Under the pieces are notes generated by a model. The model was not told where the DNA came from. It did not search any database and saw only the letters and a program-made list of their open reading frames with translations. A stretch of DNA of 64,000 nt from positions 1 through 64,000 of the forward strand of contig JAYKXP010000110.1 in NCBI GenBank assembly GCA_037176845.1, read 5' to 3'. The position numbers and the translations under genes were made by a program. This stretch comes from Paramarasmius palmivorus. Taxonomy: Eukaryota > Basidiomycota > Agaricomycetes > Agaricales > Marasmiaceae. Positions 25,257 through 37,519 of the stretch are shown piece after piece; position 1 is the stretch's first letter, and each line of letters opens with the position of its first letter.

Positions 25257-27892
25257 ATGTCATTCAACTATGGTCAAGGTGTCACGATAAACGGGGGTGC
25301 ACGCAATGTCGTCCACGGTGACCAAGTCAACAATCCAACGTACCATTTCGACTCGTCCAGTGAGTAAAAAAATTTCTTTCTGGTGATTCGTCTGCTGAGC
25401 ATTCAGTTAGTCAATGAAGTCCTCAAGACCGTGACTGAACACGCTGCTTTAAACGCACTTCAAAACTCCGAACAACGCTTTCCTCCTCCCAACTGCCTCC
25501 CCGGCACTCGTACCGAGGTCCTTGCAGATTGTAATCGATGGATCTCGGAACAGCCCTCGACCCAACGGGTTTTTTGGATACATGGCCGAGCAGGAGTTGG
25601 CAAGTCTGCAATCATGCAGAACGTGTCAGAGAAGTATAGTTGCAAGGGAAAATTGTTAGTAGGAACCCAGTGGCCGTGGCACGTCTGTATGCGGAATTCC
25701 TTTGGAGAGAATAATTGTCATCGCTTCGCTGCGAGCTTTTTCTTCTCTCGCACAGATCCCTCTCGAGACAAATTGGATCCTCTTGTTGCCACTATCGTCT
25801 ATCAGTTCCTCACGTCAGAACCTCTCCGAGAGGTACTCGGCCCTTCAATTATCGAGACCGTTTGCTCAACCCCGGGAGTATTCAAACTTTCATTTGAGGA
25901 TCAGTTCCGGAAACTGATCCTGGAGCCGTGCTCGAAGGTCACGCCAGAGGACTGGAAGAACCTTCCTAATCTCATAGTCATTGATGGAATCGACGAGTGT
26001 GCCCCGTTATCGTCACAAGAGAGACTCATTGCAATGATACGTGAGGCTATTCCACGATGCCGTCTCGCATTCCTGCTTGCCAGTCGTCCGGAGCCTCGGA
26101 TCTATCGAGCATTTCAACACACATCGTTCACTTCTTTGTTACACCGACTTGATATCGGAGACTCGCCCGAGTCGACTCGGGATATAACCACGTTCTTTCA
26201 CCATCGATTCGCACAGCTACAGGACACGCATCATACACTTCGTCATGTTGACAAATCATGGCCAGGTGAAGAAGTGATCTGGAAGCTTGTGGACAGAGCC
26301 TGTGGGCAGTTCATATTTGCCGTTACTGTCATGAAATACCTCGAGATTGATGACGAGGATCCAGAGGAGCATTTGGAAGACATTCTTTGTATTCAGGCAG
26401 ACGACCTTCCAGAGTCTCCATACCCCGATTTGGACCTTCTTTATCATCAGATTCTGAGAATGTGTCCTCTGAAACATTGGGATGAAATTCACAAGGTCTT
26501 ACGCCTTGTTGTCACCATTCCTAATGTTGGCTTCAGTCAATCCATCTTTCCGTACCAGTTGTCACCAGTGATGCGCCGATTTCCATCTGTGAATGTGTGC
26601 GATCAGCCCTTGACCGATCACAATCAGCCCTTGTCCAATCAACCCTTGCCCTGCTCCATAGAATGCATTGCAGCAATACTTTCACTCAAACCTGGGAAAG
26701 TGCGAAGTCTCCTCATCAAACTTCATGCCGTTCTAGAGGTCCCCGACGATGACAAGGGCAAGATACGCATCCCACATGCCACCTTTTCAGAGTTTCTATT
26801 GGATCCTCAACGTTCAACAGACCACCATGTCGAACCACATACCAAATCAGAATATTGTGACTTGGTAGCTCAGGTCTTCCTCCGTACTATCTCAGTCCGC
26901 TCACAAGAGTACTGGCATCATGTTCACAATTCTACCATTGCCCCTCGCCGGGATCAGTGGCGTTTCATATCCACAGGCTCGTCATTGTTATGTGTTTTTG
27001 ACATTGTCCAGTCAGTGGTGTCTCCAAGTGCTGAGCTGTTGGCTGCCTTGAATGAATTTGACCCGTATCCATTTGTGGCTGCACCACTGCACCTTCCTGC
27101 TGGAGAGACCCAAGACAGGATACTAGATGGAATCTTAAGAAGGGAAGGTTCTTTGATGTGTACCATTCAATGGGCGAAGGTATGCTAATTATTATGTACT
27201 ATCAATGTGCGGGAACTGATATTCACACAGTCACTCAGTCCCCAAGTTCCTCAGAAATTCATTGACAAAATGGAAGGATTCACACCAGCCTTCTATGTTG
27301 TGCCAGCCTCCTCGACGCTTTGGGAGGTGAAGATATATATCGAGGAAAGGCTTTATATTTCTGGTGGGCATGGTGTCAGCCTCTGGTCTAAACTCCTTAG
27401 GCTGTATGACTTCAGTATAGACAAGGACAGTTTCATTTTTGTCGTCCCAGCTGATCTACGGCCACCTCCATCCTGGCAGATCATTACCATCACCCGCGAA
27501 AAGGCCGATGCAGTTGATCAGTTACTCGGCAGTCTTTTATCTGTTTGTGGTAAGAACAATCTCATGTACGATATTTACAACAACACCAACTACATTGGTT
27601 GTGATTCCCCAAATAAGGTGAATATCTATATAACTTTGGGATTTGATGGTTTCATGCTAATCTGTATCTCCAGCAGCATGACTTACACGCACTTAAAGAA
27701 CTGGTAGCACAATGTCGAGAGGAGAAAGATTTGATAAGGGACAATCTCACTCACAATGACAACATGGACAGGTGTACAAATCTCACAGCAAACATTCCCA
27801 AGGAGCACAAGTTTACGAAAGTATGGCGTCGCCTTATGTTACCCTTGCCCTTTTTGTCCGGTCTTTGTCCAGGGACAAACCATCACGTTTAG
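25257..27892 (+). CDS. NACHT-domain NLR protein B
   Basis: Four exons (25257-25359, 25411-27179, 27231-27617, 27677-27892) join in frame to give 824 aa. Exon 3 has the same length (387 bp) as in paralogue A. The N-terminal exon carries the motif TINGGARNVVHGDQ (residues 10-23), then NNPTYHF. The NACHT core follows with Walker A GRAGVGKSA from residue 93, Walker B VIDGIDE and sensor ASRPEPR. Identity with A is high through the NTPase. It falls in the C-terminal part, where B has an insertion around 26560-26650 with repeated QPL phrases. The last exon starts HDLHALKELVAQCREE, like A, but then diverges and lacks A's basic tail. The exon 2 acceptor that keeps frame is TTAG at 25407-25410. Expected role as for A: cytoplasmic immune-type sensor or cell-death switch (inference). 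Confidence 0.85.
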
Positions 27893-28530
27893 AAGTTTCA
27901 TACATAGTATATCATGATTTCCTCGCTGTAGTATTGTACGTGTCCCAAGCCCGACCACTTCCTCTATTCTACCAGGCCACATTACGCACATGCCTAATAC
28001 ACACATCGAGAACACCATATTCCTCCTGCAGGTGGTACTGCATGAGGCGTCCTGACAATAGGTTATGTGGGTACACTGCCGAACACCGAATGAGAGTTGC
28101 TCGAACTGCGACGAGGTGTGTTAGCACCTGATGTACTGTGCAATGATCGACCTCCACAGGCTACGCGCTGCTCATGAGAGATGGAAAGGCTTCATTTCTG
28201 ATTCGAACGTGCTCGCGGAACCTTAAAAGCTTGAACACTGAACAGAAGCTAAAAGTTTCTGGATGATGATATTGGAATATGCTTGGGGCTTGCTGCCGTT
28301 GCTCGTACATGTCCTAGTGTAGTACAGCCGTGCACGAAAGAAGACCTGGATACTAATCATTAGCAAAGTAGTAAAACATTCATGATACCCACTCACCATT
28401 TGACTATTCCCAGCGACGTGCAAACCGTCGGTGAGAACAGCGTGTTTTGTGCAGGTTCAAGTTCCGTGCCCTATGCAAAATGTTAGCCAACTATCCGATA
28501 CTACATTCCATAACATACCCAGGGCATACC
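27893..28530. other. Intergenic; no supported gene
   Basis: Flank between NLR B and the copia element. No coding or RNA feature is visible. Confidence 0.3.
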
Positions 28531-28847
28531 TGTCAGAGTTTTAGATTGAACTCTGTTAGCAGCGATAGCGCAGGTAAGCGCGAGTAAACGATAGCTGATG
28601 ACCAGAGGCCTTGAGATAGAACCAAGTGATGAACTAATTCTTATTGTAGGGTTTTCTGTCTAGGTTTTATACATGAGTGAGGATGAAAGATAAACCTAAA
28701 AGTACAAGTATAGATGCGATAGAAATAACTGTGGCTTTCTGTGGCTTTCTGTAAGTAAGTGGGTTAAACGAAACGATACGAGCAGGTCAAGAGATATTCT
28801 AAGATGTGGCATGCATATGTAAATATAAACGTTCTATATTTCCAACA
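28531..28847 (-). repeat. Copia LTR (3' LTR in element orientation)
   Basis: 317 bp. It differs from its partner by substitutions and by indels near 28610-28650 (extra CTAATTC) and 28735. Confidence 0.85.
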
Positions 28848-28891
28848 CTCCCCCTCAAACCTTGGATTATGGAATGATCTGAGGTTTGACT

Positions 28892-29944
28892 CTAATCCAG
28901 ATTGTCGAAGTATTCTCCGCGAAGGTTGTGATGTTTGATCTGGCGGAGTCTGGACTCGTTGCGATTCTTCTTGATGTTCCTGTAGTTGCGAGTGTTGTTG
29001 TCGTTGGTGTGATTGGATACCCACGGTTTCTTTACTGTCCTGGTGCCTGATGATTGTCCTGCGATAATGTCCTTCTTTCCAGTTCGAATAGCCTCTTGGA
29101 ATCTGACTCTTTTATGTCCACCTCTAACCGATGTATCTCCGTTGTCGATTTGCATCTCATCAATCTTCGTAATGATCTCGTTGATTTTCCGATTGATGGT
29201 GCCTAAACCTTTTCCATCTAGATCCATCTCGTCAATTCCTTGGGTGACGTTGTCGATATCAGCTTCGAATTTTGATTTTTGCTCCCCCTCGACAAGTGGG
29301 ATCTGATCCAGTTCTGGTGTGGTAGGAAGTGATATGAGTGCTGGCATTCCGGGTGAATCGGCCTCTACAAGGCTTGGGAAAGGATCTCCTGGCTTGTGTT
29401 CTATAGCCTCTACTGCATAGATACCGTCTTTCTTCGGTATATCCAAAATGCATTCCCAACCTTTGTGAATCCTGATGTTATCGCCACTGAAAATCACTTC
29501 GTAACTGTCCTCGGTGAGTTTACTGATAGATATCAACGTGTGTCTGAATTTCGGGACGAGTAGACAGTCGGCGAGTACAATCGTGTGCCACTGGAAATTG
29601 TTGGTGGTGTACACAGTACAGTTGCCTTTCTCGACGGCGAATGTGGTTCCTTCAGGTGTGCTGATGGGTCTGTGAGTGATGGACTGGCGCTCTGTGATAC
29701 TGTTTCGGTAAGGAGTCATGTGGGACGATGCGGTGCTGTCGAATACGAATTTGACGACTCCTTCCTCCTCTTCGAACTTCTCAGTAGCCATCTGCGCACT
29801 ATCCCTCTCTTCCTTTGCCTGTGCCCAAATATCATTGTAGGTGGCGGCGACATCTACATGTTCCTTCTTGCCTGGCTCTTCGATCAACCACCTGCTAATG
29901 ACCTTCTCCCCCATAAAGGTACGATTGGCACTGTTGTAACACAA
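28892..29944 (-). pseudogene. Copia protease-containing open frame
   Basis: 350 codons open. A retropepsin-like phrase VFDSTASSHMT is followed by LLVPKFRHTLISISKL, the usual order in copia proteases (active-site Asp, then a conserved LxVPxLxxNLxSVxxL-type region). The active site reads D-S-T-A where D-S-G-A is normal. That Gly-to-Thr change would probably inactivate it unless this lineage tolerates it. The frame then runs through an acidic region to a basic tail (NRNESRLRQIKHHNLRGEY) and stops 35 bp before the purine tract. There is no room for integrase or RT. Confidence 0.65.
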
Positions 29945-30994
29945 TCGGCATACCCTATGGTCGATGGTGATGTGCTCGAATCCTTCGTCTAAGAAGTCGC
30001 TGGCGGTCTGGACTACTCCAATGACGGTGTGATCACCTGTCTTGGGTGTGTGTGGCAGGTACCGGCTTTGCAGTTGGGGTCATAGGTCTGATATCTGACG
30101 AAATAGTCATTAACAAGTTCGCCTTTGAGGGTTCGGTTGACGACTGGGGGGCATGGCCAACGTTCGCTTTCGTAGTAGCCTTTCCAGCTGTTCTCGTTGT
30201 TGTACATGTCGATGTTAAGAGATGAGGATGAGTTTAGAGATGAGGTTGCTTTGACAGCGGTAGATGGGATGAGTACTGGTGATGCTGGTTCTCGATTTTC
30301 CTCTTTGCTTTTATAGGAGTTTTGCTGGCAGTCTTGGAACTGTTCTGCTTCATCTTGTTGAGAATCCATTTGATCTTCTCTGCATATGATGGCTTTGCTA
30401 TCAATCGGGGTCTGTAAATCGACTATTGTGGCCATCGTGGCGTGCATTTCCACGGCCATGTATGCTGTTTCCTCGGATTTCTCTTCAGTTTCCTTGGTGT
30501 TTCCGAATTCTTCATCGTAAAACCATTCTTTTGGTGGATTAAACTGTTCCACTGCTCGGATTTCCCTGGCTAACCATGTGCCTTCTTCCCATATTTCTTC
30601 TTCTATGGCTTTAACAGCACTTTCCTTGGTACTGCTGGCCTTCTCTTTTCCTTTTCGCCATGATTGGCTATCTTTAGCTTGCTTGGACTTCTCTTTTTCC
30701 TCAGAATCATCATCCGATTTCCTGGATTTCAGCTTTGTAGCACATTTTGCGGTGATATGCCCTTTTCCTTGACATCTGAAACATATGATTTCCTTGCGAT
30801 CTCTATCTCCACCCTGACGATCATTAAATCTCCGGCCTCTTCCTCAGCTATTAAATCCTCGGCCTCTATTATTGGAATGATCTCGGGAATAATTGGCTTC
30901 CTCCTTCTTGACTTTGCCTCGGCGCATTGCCTGTCCATTTGCTTCAGCTCGAATAGCAGCAATCAGCTTGTCAACAGTTAAATCCTTGTTTGAT

Positions 30995-32146
30995 TCACTG
31001 TATATATATGGTCATGACAGCTGTGATTGTTGAATTCAATGATTGGGGAACTGATGCAATTAATGCATTCTTGAACTGGTCATCCGAAATAGTGATGTTT
31101 TGTGATGTGAGTTCATTTCGGATATTGAGGAGTTCGTCAATATGTTCATTGACTTTGCCAATGTTGTAGCAAGATAGGTTGTATAGCTTGTGTTCCAGGT
31201 GTGCTTCTGTCAAAGGATTCTTTGTGTCGTAATCCTTCTTTAATCCTGTCCATAATGCTTGTGATGTCTTTGCATTTCGATATCTGCGAAGTATAGTGTC
31301 CAGCAATTTTCCAATAATTGCGTTCATGAGATCGGCATCTGCGTCTCCTTCTTCTGCAGTAGTCAGGTATTTCCCATACCCTATTGACTTTGCTGCATGT
31401 TCTACATGCATTGCCCACATGCCCCAATTTGAACCATCGTCCTTTAACTGGGTACACTTGTCAAATGCTTTGACTGCTTTAGACATGTTGTCTTCTTCTT
31501 CGTCTGAATCAAATGATTCTTCCTTTGGTGGTCTCTTTGGAGATGGTGTTCTCGGTTTGGGTTTGGGACCTATGCTGGGCGATTCTGGTGGATCGTCCTT
31601 CTCTTCGGCAGGTGTTCCTTTGTCTTCATCAGATACAGGTTTATCAGTATCAGCTTCTGATTCCTGTTCTGAATCTTCTTTATCCTGCTCTTGTTCCTTT
31701 TCTTGGTCCTGTTTCTCTGTATCGGATTCTTCACCAAATCCTAATCCTTGTTCGAACTCTTCAGCAAGTTCGCTTTCCTGATCAAACTCTTCACCAAGTT
31801 TGATCTCTTCTTCAACAGTTTCTTCCTGTGAAGCTGATGTTCCTGCTGGTGGAAATACTAATGGCTGTGGTTCTGGTACTGTTGTTCGTAGGACGTTTCC
31901 TCGAACTACTTCTTCGTTGTGATCGTCACAATCCCTAAAATCTCCAACTAATAGCGTTTCCTTAGGGGTGCTAATTCGATTCCTTCTGTTTGGACATGGT
32001 TGTTCGTTGCAAAGATACCACTTTTGTCTGCCGAGATCTAATTGACAATCTCGTAATCTAACGATATCAAATTGGTGTGGCCAATTGATACAGATTAGAT
32101 CTGTTTGGAGTTGTGGTTGTGCAGAAGATGCTGGTGGCGTGTGCAA
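30995..32146 (-). pseudogene. Copia Gag
   Basis: 383 codons open. After a long acidic, low-complexity N-terminal half (residues about 110-220), the C-terminal part is a copia Gag (UBN2-like) region. Phrases include WGMWAMHVEHAAKS, LWTGLKKDYD, LYNLSCYNIGKVNEHIDELLNIRNEL and FKNALIASVPQSLNS. The frame stops at 30995. The evident continuation (SNKDLTVDKLIAAIRAEA, then the zinc knuckle) is in another frame and has an in-frame stop near 30855. Gag is therefore broken by at least one frameshift and one nonsense codon. Confidence 0.7.
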
Positions 32147-32564
32147 TCCTCCAACTGGACTCTGTCTCCTAGAAGGTATACGCGATGGATTCCTCGATGG
32201 ATGTGATGATATGCTCTGTTGCTGTCCCGATGGACTGCCTGTTCTACTGCCTACTGGTGTAGGTTGTCTGCTAGGATTCCTGCTAGGGTTCCTAGATCCT
32301 CATAATATTTGTTCTGGGTCGAACATTCCTGATACTGGGGTACCGCTTCTGGATTGATAACGGCTACCTCTATCGGACATACACTTAGTCCAATAGTCCT
32401 TTGCTTTGGGTAGGGGATATTCTGGCGTCCCTGCTCGCCAATCGATATGCGATCTTGGTTCTTGTTCCTTGGGGATATTATGGCGTCCCAAACTCGCCAC
32501 TATACCAATATGAAATCGGTATTACTCTGGTTCGGCTAAGGTTTATAGACCGGGGCCCATAACC

Positions 32565-32873
32565 TGTCAGAGTTTTAGATTGAACTCTGTTAGCAGCGAT
32601 AGCACAGGTAAGCGCGATATAAACGATAGCTGATGACCAGAGGGGTTGAGATAACACAAGATGATTATTGTAGGGTTTTCTGTCTAGGTTTTATACATGA
32701 GTGAGGATGAAAGATAAACCTAATAGTACAAGTATAGACGTGATAGAAATAACTGTGGCTTTTGTGTGGCTTTCTGTAAGTAAGTGGGTTAGACAAAACG
32801 ATACGAGTGGGTCAAGAGATATTCTAAGATGTGGCATGCATATGTAAATATAAATCGTTCTAGAATTCCAACA
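32565..32873 (-). repeat. Copia LTR (5' LTR in element orientation)
   Basis: 309 bp, partner of 28531-28847. Its outer end lies only two bases from the left arm of the long inverted repeat. Confidence 0.85.
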
Positions 32874-32875
32874 CC

Positions 32876-34458
32876 CATAATGGTTATAGAAGGACTACTA
32901 TGAGCCCTGAATAGCTAGTCATTGGACGGAAGGTGTTTTAGGTGGTTATATTAGTGGATCATGGTACACGGTACGCCCCACATGGGTATCTGACCACCAC
33001 TATTACTTCTACCAGTGGTTGTTGAAGTACAATTACCTCCTGAAAACTGTAGGGAGAAGGTCCATAAGTGAATTCACTATGGACTACGCCTAGATCACCT
33101 ACTGGACGCACCAAAGGGATTCTTTCAAGTTAATTTACCCCTTCATACACACCAGAGAGTTATACTGGCTCAGGTGTCACTTGGGACTGATGGCAGAGAG
33201 GGAAACTGATCGGAAATCACTGATGCCGGATACGGCAAGGGTCTAGAGACCTGTCGGCCAAAGTTGAACCTATTGATCAGAGCAGAGGCAAAGCTGTTCA
33301 AACCGTTGTTATGGTGGTGGAAGCGGATTCCCTCTGATATACCTTATTGGAACACGTCCACATGGAGTGGATAAGAAAATTTAGAGGCGGTGTTATGTGG
33401 AGGAACGGTGTTGAGTGATGAGGAGCTCGGGAGGGCCCTGCCAGGCCTCTGATTGGTGGAAAAGTGCTTGGTGCATGGAAAAGAAAATTTTATAAAGGCT
33501 AAACGCCTACCCGTCGGCCAGGATTCAACTCCTGTACCTTAAAACAGAGTGTTACCACTTGCTCGTCACACTATTTGCGCCATATATGGACGTTGTGACC
33601 TATAGATTTCCCTGATATGTATATTTTCTCGTTGTATCTCTCTCCCAACTCTGTTTCATCTCTTTTCCATCTTGTTCCACAGTTATTCCAACTCAGATTA
33701 CCTATTATTTAGTTTATTCACCTTGGACAGTATAAAAAGGACACCAAATGTATGGGGACCGCAGAGGATTCTGCCCCCCACTTGCATGTTACACGTTGTA
33801 TGTGGTTATCGTACGAATAGATTGCTATTGTCCAATCAGAACTCTACCCAAGTCAGGCCCTAGCCTTATTGAGAAGACTAGTTGAGATCTTACTGCAGAC
33901 AAGAACTTGACAGGTCGCGATAAAGACCAAGTTGTTGGCTTTGTGTATTGCTCTACACTTCTCCTATTAGTGAAACTTTATACTAGTTCGTCTTGGTGAC
34001 GTTCTGGAAGTGTTTTAAACAGTTGGGTTACACTTTAGCATCATAGAGAAGGCCTCAGTTTTGGTAACTGAGCTTCCTTGCTTGCGTGCTTTATAGAAGG
34101 CTGTTTTGGTGGCTGTTTTCCAGCAGTTGTGCTGTAGTTTTACCTTAGAGAGAGTCAGATCACTCGAGGCAGTTTAGATCGAACCAAGATCAGCTTCATA
34201 TAGCCCTTGGCGCCTTATTTCCAAGCTTATAGAAGCGAGAACAACCCCACTACACATCTACACAGGTGTACTTTCCTAGAACTTTGATGAATAGAAGTGA
34301 TTTTACCCCTCTTGAGACCAAGCTTGAGTAGATATCTCTAAGCGCGGCAACTCTGATCATGCTGAACCACACTTGCACAACTACGCCACAGTAGAGTGCT
34401 TTTGTACACTGAGAGCAGTCATAGCATTAGATGATTTCACCGAAACTAAGTGGTATTA
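32876..34458 (+). repeat. Long inverted repeat, left arm (about 1,583 bp)
   Basis: Reverse complement of 37520-39102 with scattered substitutions. The outer ends read CATAATGGTTATAG. The inner end stops after CTAAGTGGTATTA. Arm lengths are equal by coordinates. No protein is encoded. Around 33513-33578 the minus strand has tRNA-like pol III box sequences (see the right arm). The arms plus spacer total 6.2 kb. This may be a fold-back element with very long terminal inverted repeats, or an inverted duplication. Confidence 0.85.
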
Positions 34459-34745
34459 TCGCCTTTCAAACACTCAATTGTTTGAAAACTTGTTTAATGC
34501 CAGGAGGATTGATTGCATTGACTTGCCAATTCAACAAAATCTGTGCATTATCTTCTACAGGCAAGAAATTCCTAAAAGCAACATTGCACAAAGGCAGGGG
34601 AGGAGAATTTCTCAAAAAGTGAAAGAAGGAGCCAGATAAGCTGGGACCCATGGCAATCAAAGAAACATCAGAGGATTGGCTCACAAAAGGATTGTCTTCA
34701 GCAAAAAGGTCAAACAATTCACAAGTTACAAGCAATTATGCTCGG
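34459..34745. other. Spacer of inverted repeat, CpG-poor remnant
   Basis: AT-rich sequence with very few CpG. A weak open frame (34431-34622) shows no recognisable domain. It looks like a decayed transposon remnant (inference). Confidence 0.3.
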
Positions 34746-36509
34746 TGTGAGGGTACCAGAACGAAATCGCTGAAAAACAGTCATTTTGACACCAATTGTT
34801 GTGTTCAGAATCGCACTAGTACATCATACTAAGTACTATATGGACTTGGTAGCACTACTAGGAACCTAGTAGTGCGCATATGACGAAGAATAAGATAGGC
34901 ATGCACTGCGTAGTGAATACTAGCTGCGCGCGCATAGACGTTGATGTCGTCGTTAGCCCTATATGATTGCGCTAGGATACGCGTCGAAACCTGTAGACCA
35001 TATCTATACTCTATTACCAGGCTGGAACCTTACGAGGACATGCTACTGTACATGGTAGACTTCCTAGTAGGTCATATGGCTATACTATACTCGCGCTATG
35101 GGACATATGAGATGGGATAGTGAACGAGGACCAACTACCACAGCGTAGAAGGACCCTAGGGGACGGATCAGAGCTATATACCAAATACGGCAGAAGCTGG
35201 AGGTGCGAGTCACCTTCGAGAGCAGAGTTACCAGGATTAGAAATGTCCGAGTAACCGGGTCATCGATACGAGGACCATATGGGGGCTTAACAGCTTTCAC
35301 ATATCGATCGGAATATCCCTCGAGCTTTGAGTTGGGATTCCTACTGCTAGTACAGACACTAGTGAGGGACATATAGTCCTATAACAAGGGAACAGATAGG
35401 ATTCTGTTCCAGGACTGTCCTAGGACATAGAAAATATAATATAGAACTACAAGGGCGCAGAGCCTACCTTCCTCGGATACGAATCCGAAGCGTTTCGGTC
35501 GAGATCGGACTCCTAGCAAGTTCCAAGCGGAATAACTATGTCCTAGCACCGATATCCAAAACGCACCATGCGGAACAGCGCCTCCGCGTGCCACTTCCTA
35601 GCAACCAAAAAGTAATATGACTCGCAGTCCTGCAAAATAATGTCGAATTCCGACCAATATATATCCAAACCTTCCTTTTCTGGTAGATACTTACTTCATA
35701 TGGACAGAATCCTCTCCTTGTTCTCATTTCTTGCCTAGTTACTATTACTTTATCGTGTCCATTTTCACTTATATGTAAAATATGTACGCTCATGGGTATA
35801 TAAGCAGCAGGGTTTCCCCTAGGAAGCTCTCAAGCAATTACCCCGCTATATACGTAGCCCTAGTGCACCAATAGCAGAGTTCTTGTCTTCTATCGTTGAC
35901 CATAGAGGCGACGTGTGCATAGAAAATAACTTAGAAAATAAAACCTTGAAAAGCCCTTCTCTATATTGAACTAGAGTCGTGAAATTAGAACTTTGAGATA
36001 CCCATAGGACAGAGCTAGTTCATCTAGACTCTTTGGATAGGATTGATTGTTTCAGGACTAGTGTGGAGCCCCACTAGATCCCTTTTCACTTGGTGTGGAG
36101 CCCCACCAGTGATCGTTAAAGCTTAGTGTGGAGCCCCACTAGCTTATAGGTGGCCTGGTTGTCATGCTAGTTCGACTAGTGTAACCATAGCCTTCATAGG
36201 AACAATAGGTCTTTACTCTTGTCAGGTTCGATAGGTTATTTTGCGTCATAGGAACGTATAGGAATAGTTATAGATAGGTTTATAGGTTGGCTCGCGTGGT
36301 CTTGATCATATCGAGACTATATTATCATATTACATTGTTTCATTCATCACTCGTACACTTTCCTTGTGTCCTAGTGATTTGTAGACGTTCAACTAGTGTG
36401 CTAGTTGATTTCTTGTGTCGATTGTACGGATCCTTTGACAACGTCGAACCCCGCTCGCACAACTTGGCATATTATTTCGCTCGTTCACAAGCGTTTTATA
36501 AGCCTCACA
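34746..36509 (+). repeat. 1.8 kb LTR-like repeat, copy 2
   Basis: 1,764 bp, nearly identical to 1141-2943 and with the same TGTGAGG...CCTCACA ends. It lacks one 39-bp hairpin unit and a few bases. The sequence before it is CTCGG, with no purine tract and no 5-bp target duplication. It sits inside the spacer of the long inverted repeat. Confidence 0.65.
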
Positions 36510-37015
36510 TCAGTTTGCAGGGGAGTGTTAGAATAATTTATCCTTTTATGGTTCATCATGATCATCTGCACTCTACATTGTTCATCTCTGATATTTGTAT
36601 TCGTTAATCATTATTCTATACACTGACCACACAGTTCCATGCTTCTTGCTGTTACTCCATTGCCTTGGTGTGGCAACTTAATTAGTACATATCTGTATTA
36701 TGCTGTTGAACATTGGACTATATAAACTGTACCTATCTATTGCTGAATATCATCATCTCTTGCTATTGTCTTACACCAGTACTGCTAAACCCAGTCCCAA
36801 GGCTCTTCGCAAGTCTTTCAATCACCAGTTGCTGTCCTTAGACCTTGCTGATTCACTTAGGTGTCAATTACAGTCTGCTTGATTTGGCATCAAGTGTTAG
36901 ACACTTCACCACTCGCTTCACCACTTAGATTATTGCTGCTAACACAGATGTGGTTGTGGGTGAGCATTGTGACCCCCATGGGACCACCCATGCTGGGCCT
37001 TATCCATTATTGATT
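36510..37015. other. Remnant between LTR copies; possible LTR start
   Basis: GCAGGGGAG followed by TGTTAGAATAATTT (36517-36539) resembles a purine tract joined to an LTR start. The stretch is CpG-poor and has no coding potential. Family unknown. Confidence 0.3.
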
Positions 37016-37490
37016 GGAATATCTCCTAAGCTTTGAGTTAGCATTCCTACTGCTAGTGCAGACACTAGTGAGGCATATAGTCCTATAGCAAGGAGACAGA
37101 TAGGATTCTACTCCAGAACTGACCTAGAACCTAGAAAATATAATTTAGAACAATGGGGGCACAGAGCCTACCTTCCTCAGATATGAATCTGAAGTGTTTC
37201 AGTCAAGATTGGACTCCTAGCAAGTTCCAAGTGGAATAACTATGTCCTAGACCTGATATCCAAAATGCACCATGCAGAACAGTGCCTCCACATGCCACTT
37301 CCTAGCAATTAAAAAGTAATATTACTCACAGTTCTGCAAAATAATGTCATGTTCCAACCAATATATACCCAAACCTTTCTTTTCTGGTAGATATTTGCTT
37401 CATATGGACAGAATCCTCTCCTTGTTCTCATTTCCTGCATAGTTACTATTACTTTATCATGTCCACTTTCACTTATATGTAAAATATGTA
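37016..37490 (+). repeat. LTR-like repeat, copy 3: truncated and CpG-depleted
   Basis: Aligns with 35309-35790 of copy 2. Almost every CpG of copy 2 is TpG or CpA here. For example, CTCGGATACGAATCCGAAGCG has become a string with CAGATATGAATCTGAAGTG, and GCGCCTCCGCGTG has become GTGCCTCCACATG. Non-CpG positions change far less. It ends abruptly at AAATATGTA where the other copies go on. Confidence 0.75.
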
Positions 37491-37519
37491 CTAGAAAGCT
37501 TACCCGTGCTATGCACGGT

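Larger units (their letters stand above)
28531..32873 (-). mobile_element. Ty1/copia-type element, non-autonomous (gag-protease only)
   Basis: Direct repeats of 317 bp (28531-28847) and 309 bp (32565-32873) start TGTCAGAG and end TCCAACA. A purine tract (read on the minus strand GAGGGGGAG) lies at 28848-28856, next to the left LTR, so the element reads right to left. Just inside the right LTR, the minus strand reads GGTTATGGGCCC, a plausible primer-binding region. The 3.7 kb interior holds gag, a CCHC knuckle (FRCQGKGHITAKC, about 30750-30790) and a protease-like domain. The integrase and reverse transcriptase are missing. The LTRs differ at many sites, so the insertion is not recent. Flanking pentamers (ATACC and CCCAT) do not match, hinting at later rearrangement. 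Confidence 0.8.

Noticed and set aside
29585..29992. 135-codon plus-strand open stretch in the copia element
   Set aside because: It is antisense to the protease frame, which has recognisable retroviral-type motifs.
31296..31781. Ser-rich 161-codon plus-strand open stretch
   Set aside because: Antisense shadow of the acidic, low-complexity part of copia Gag.
33513..33578. Functional tRNA gene in the inverted-repeat arm
   Set aside because: Box-like motifs exist, but the T-loop is one base short and no acceptor stem forms.
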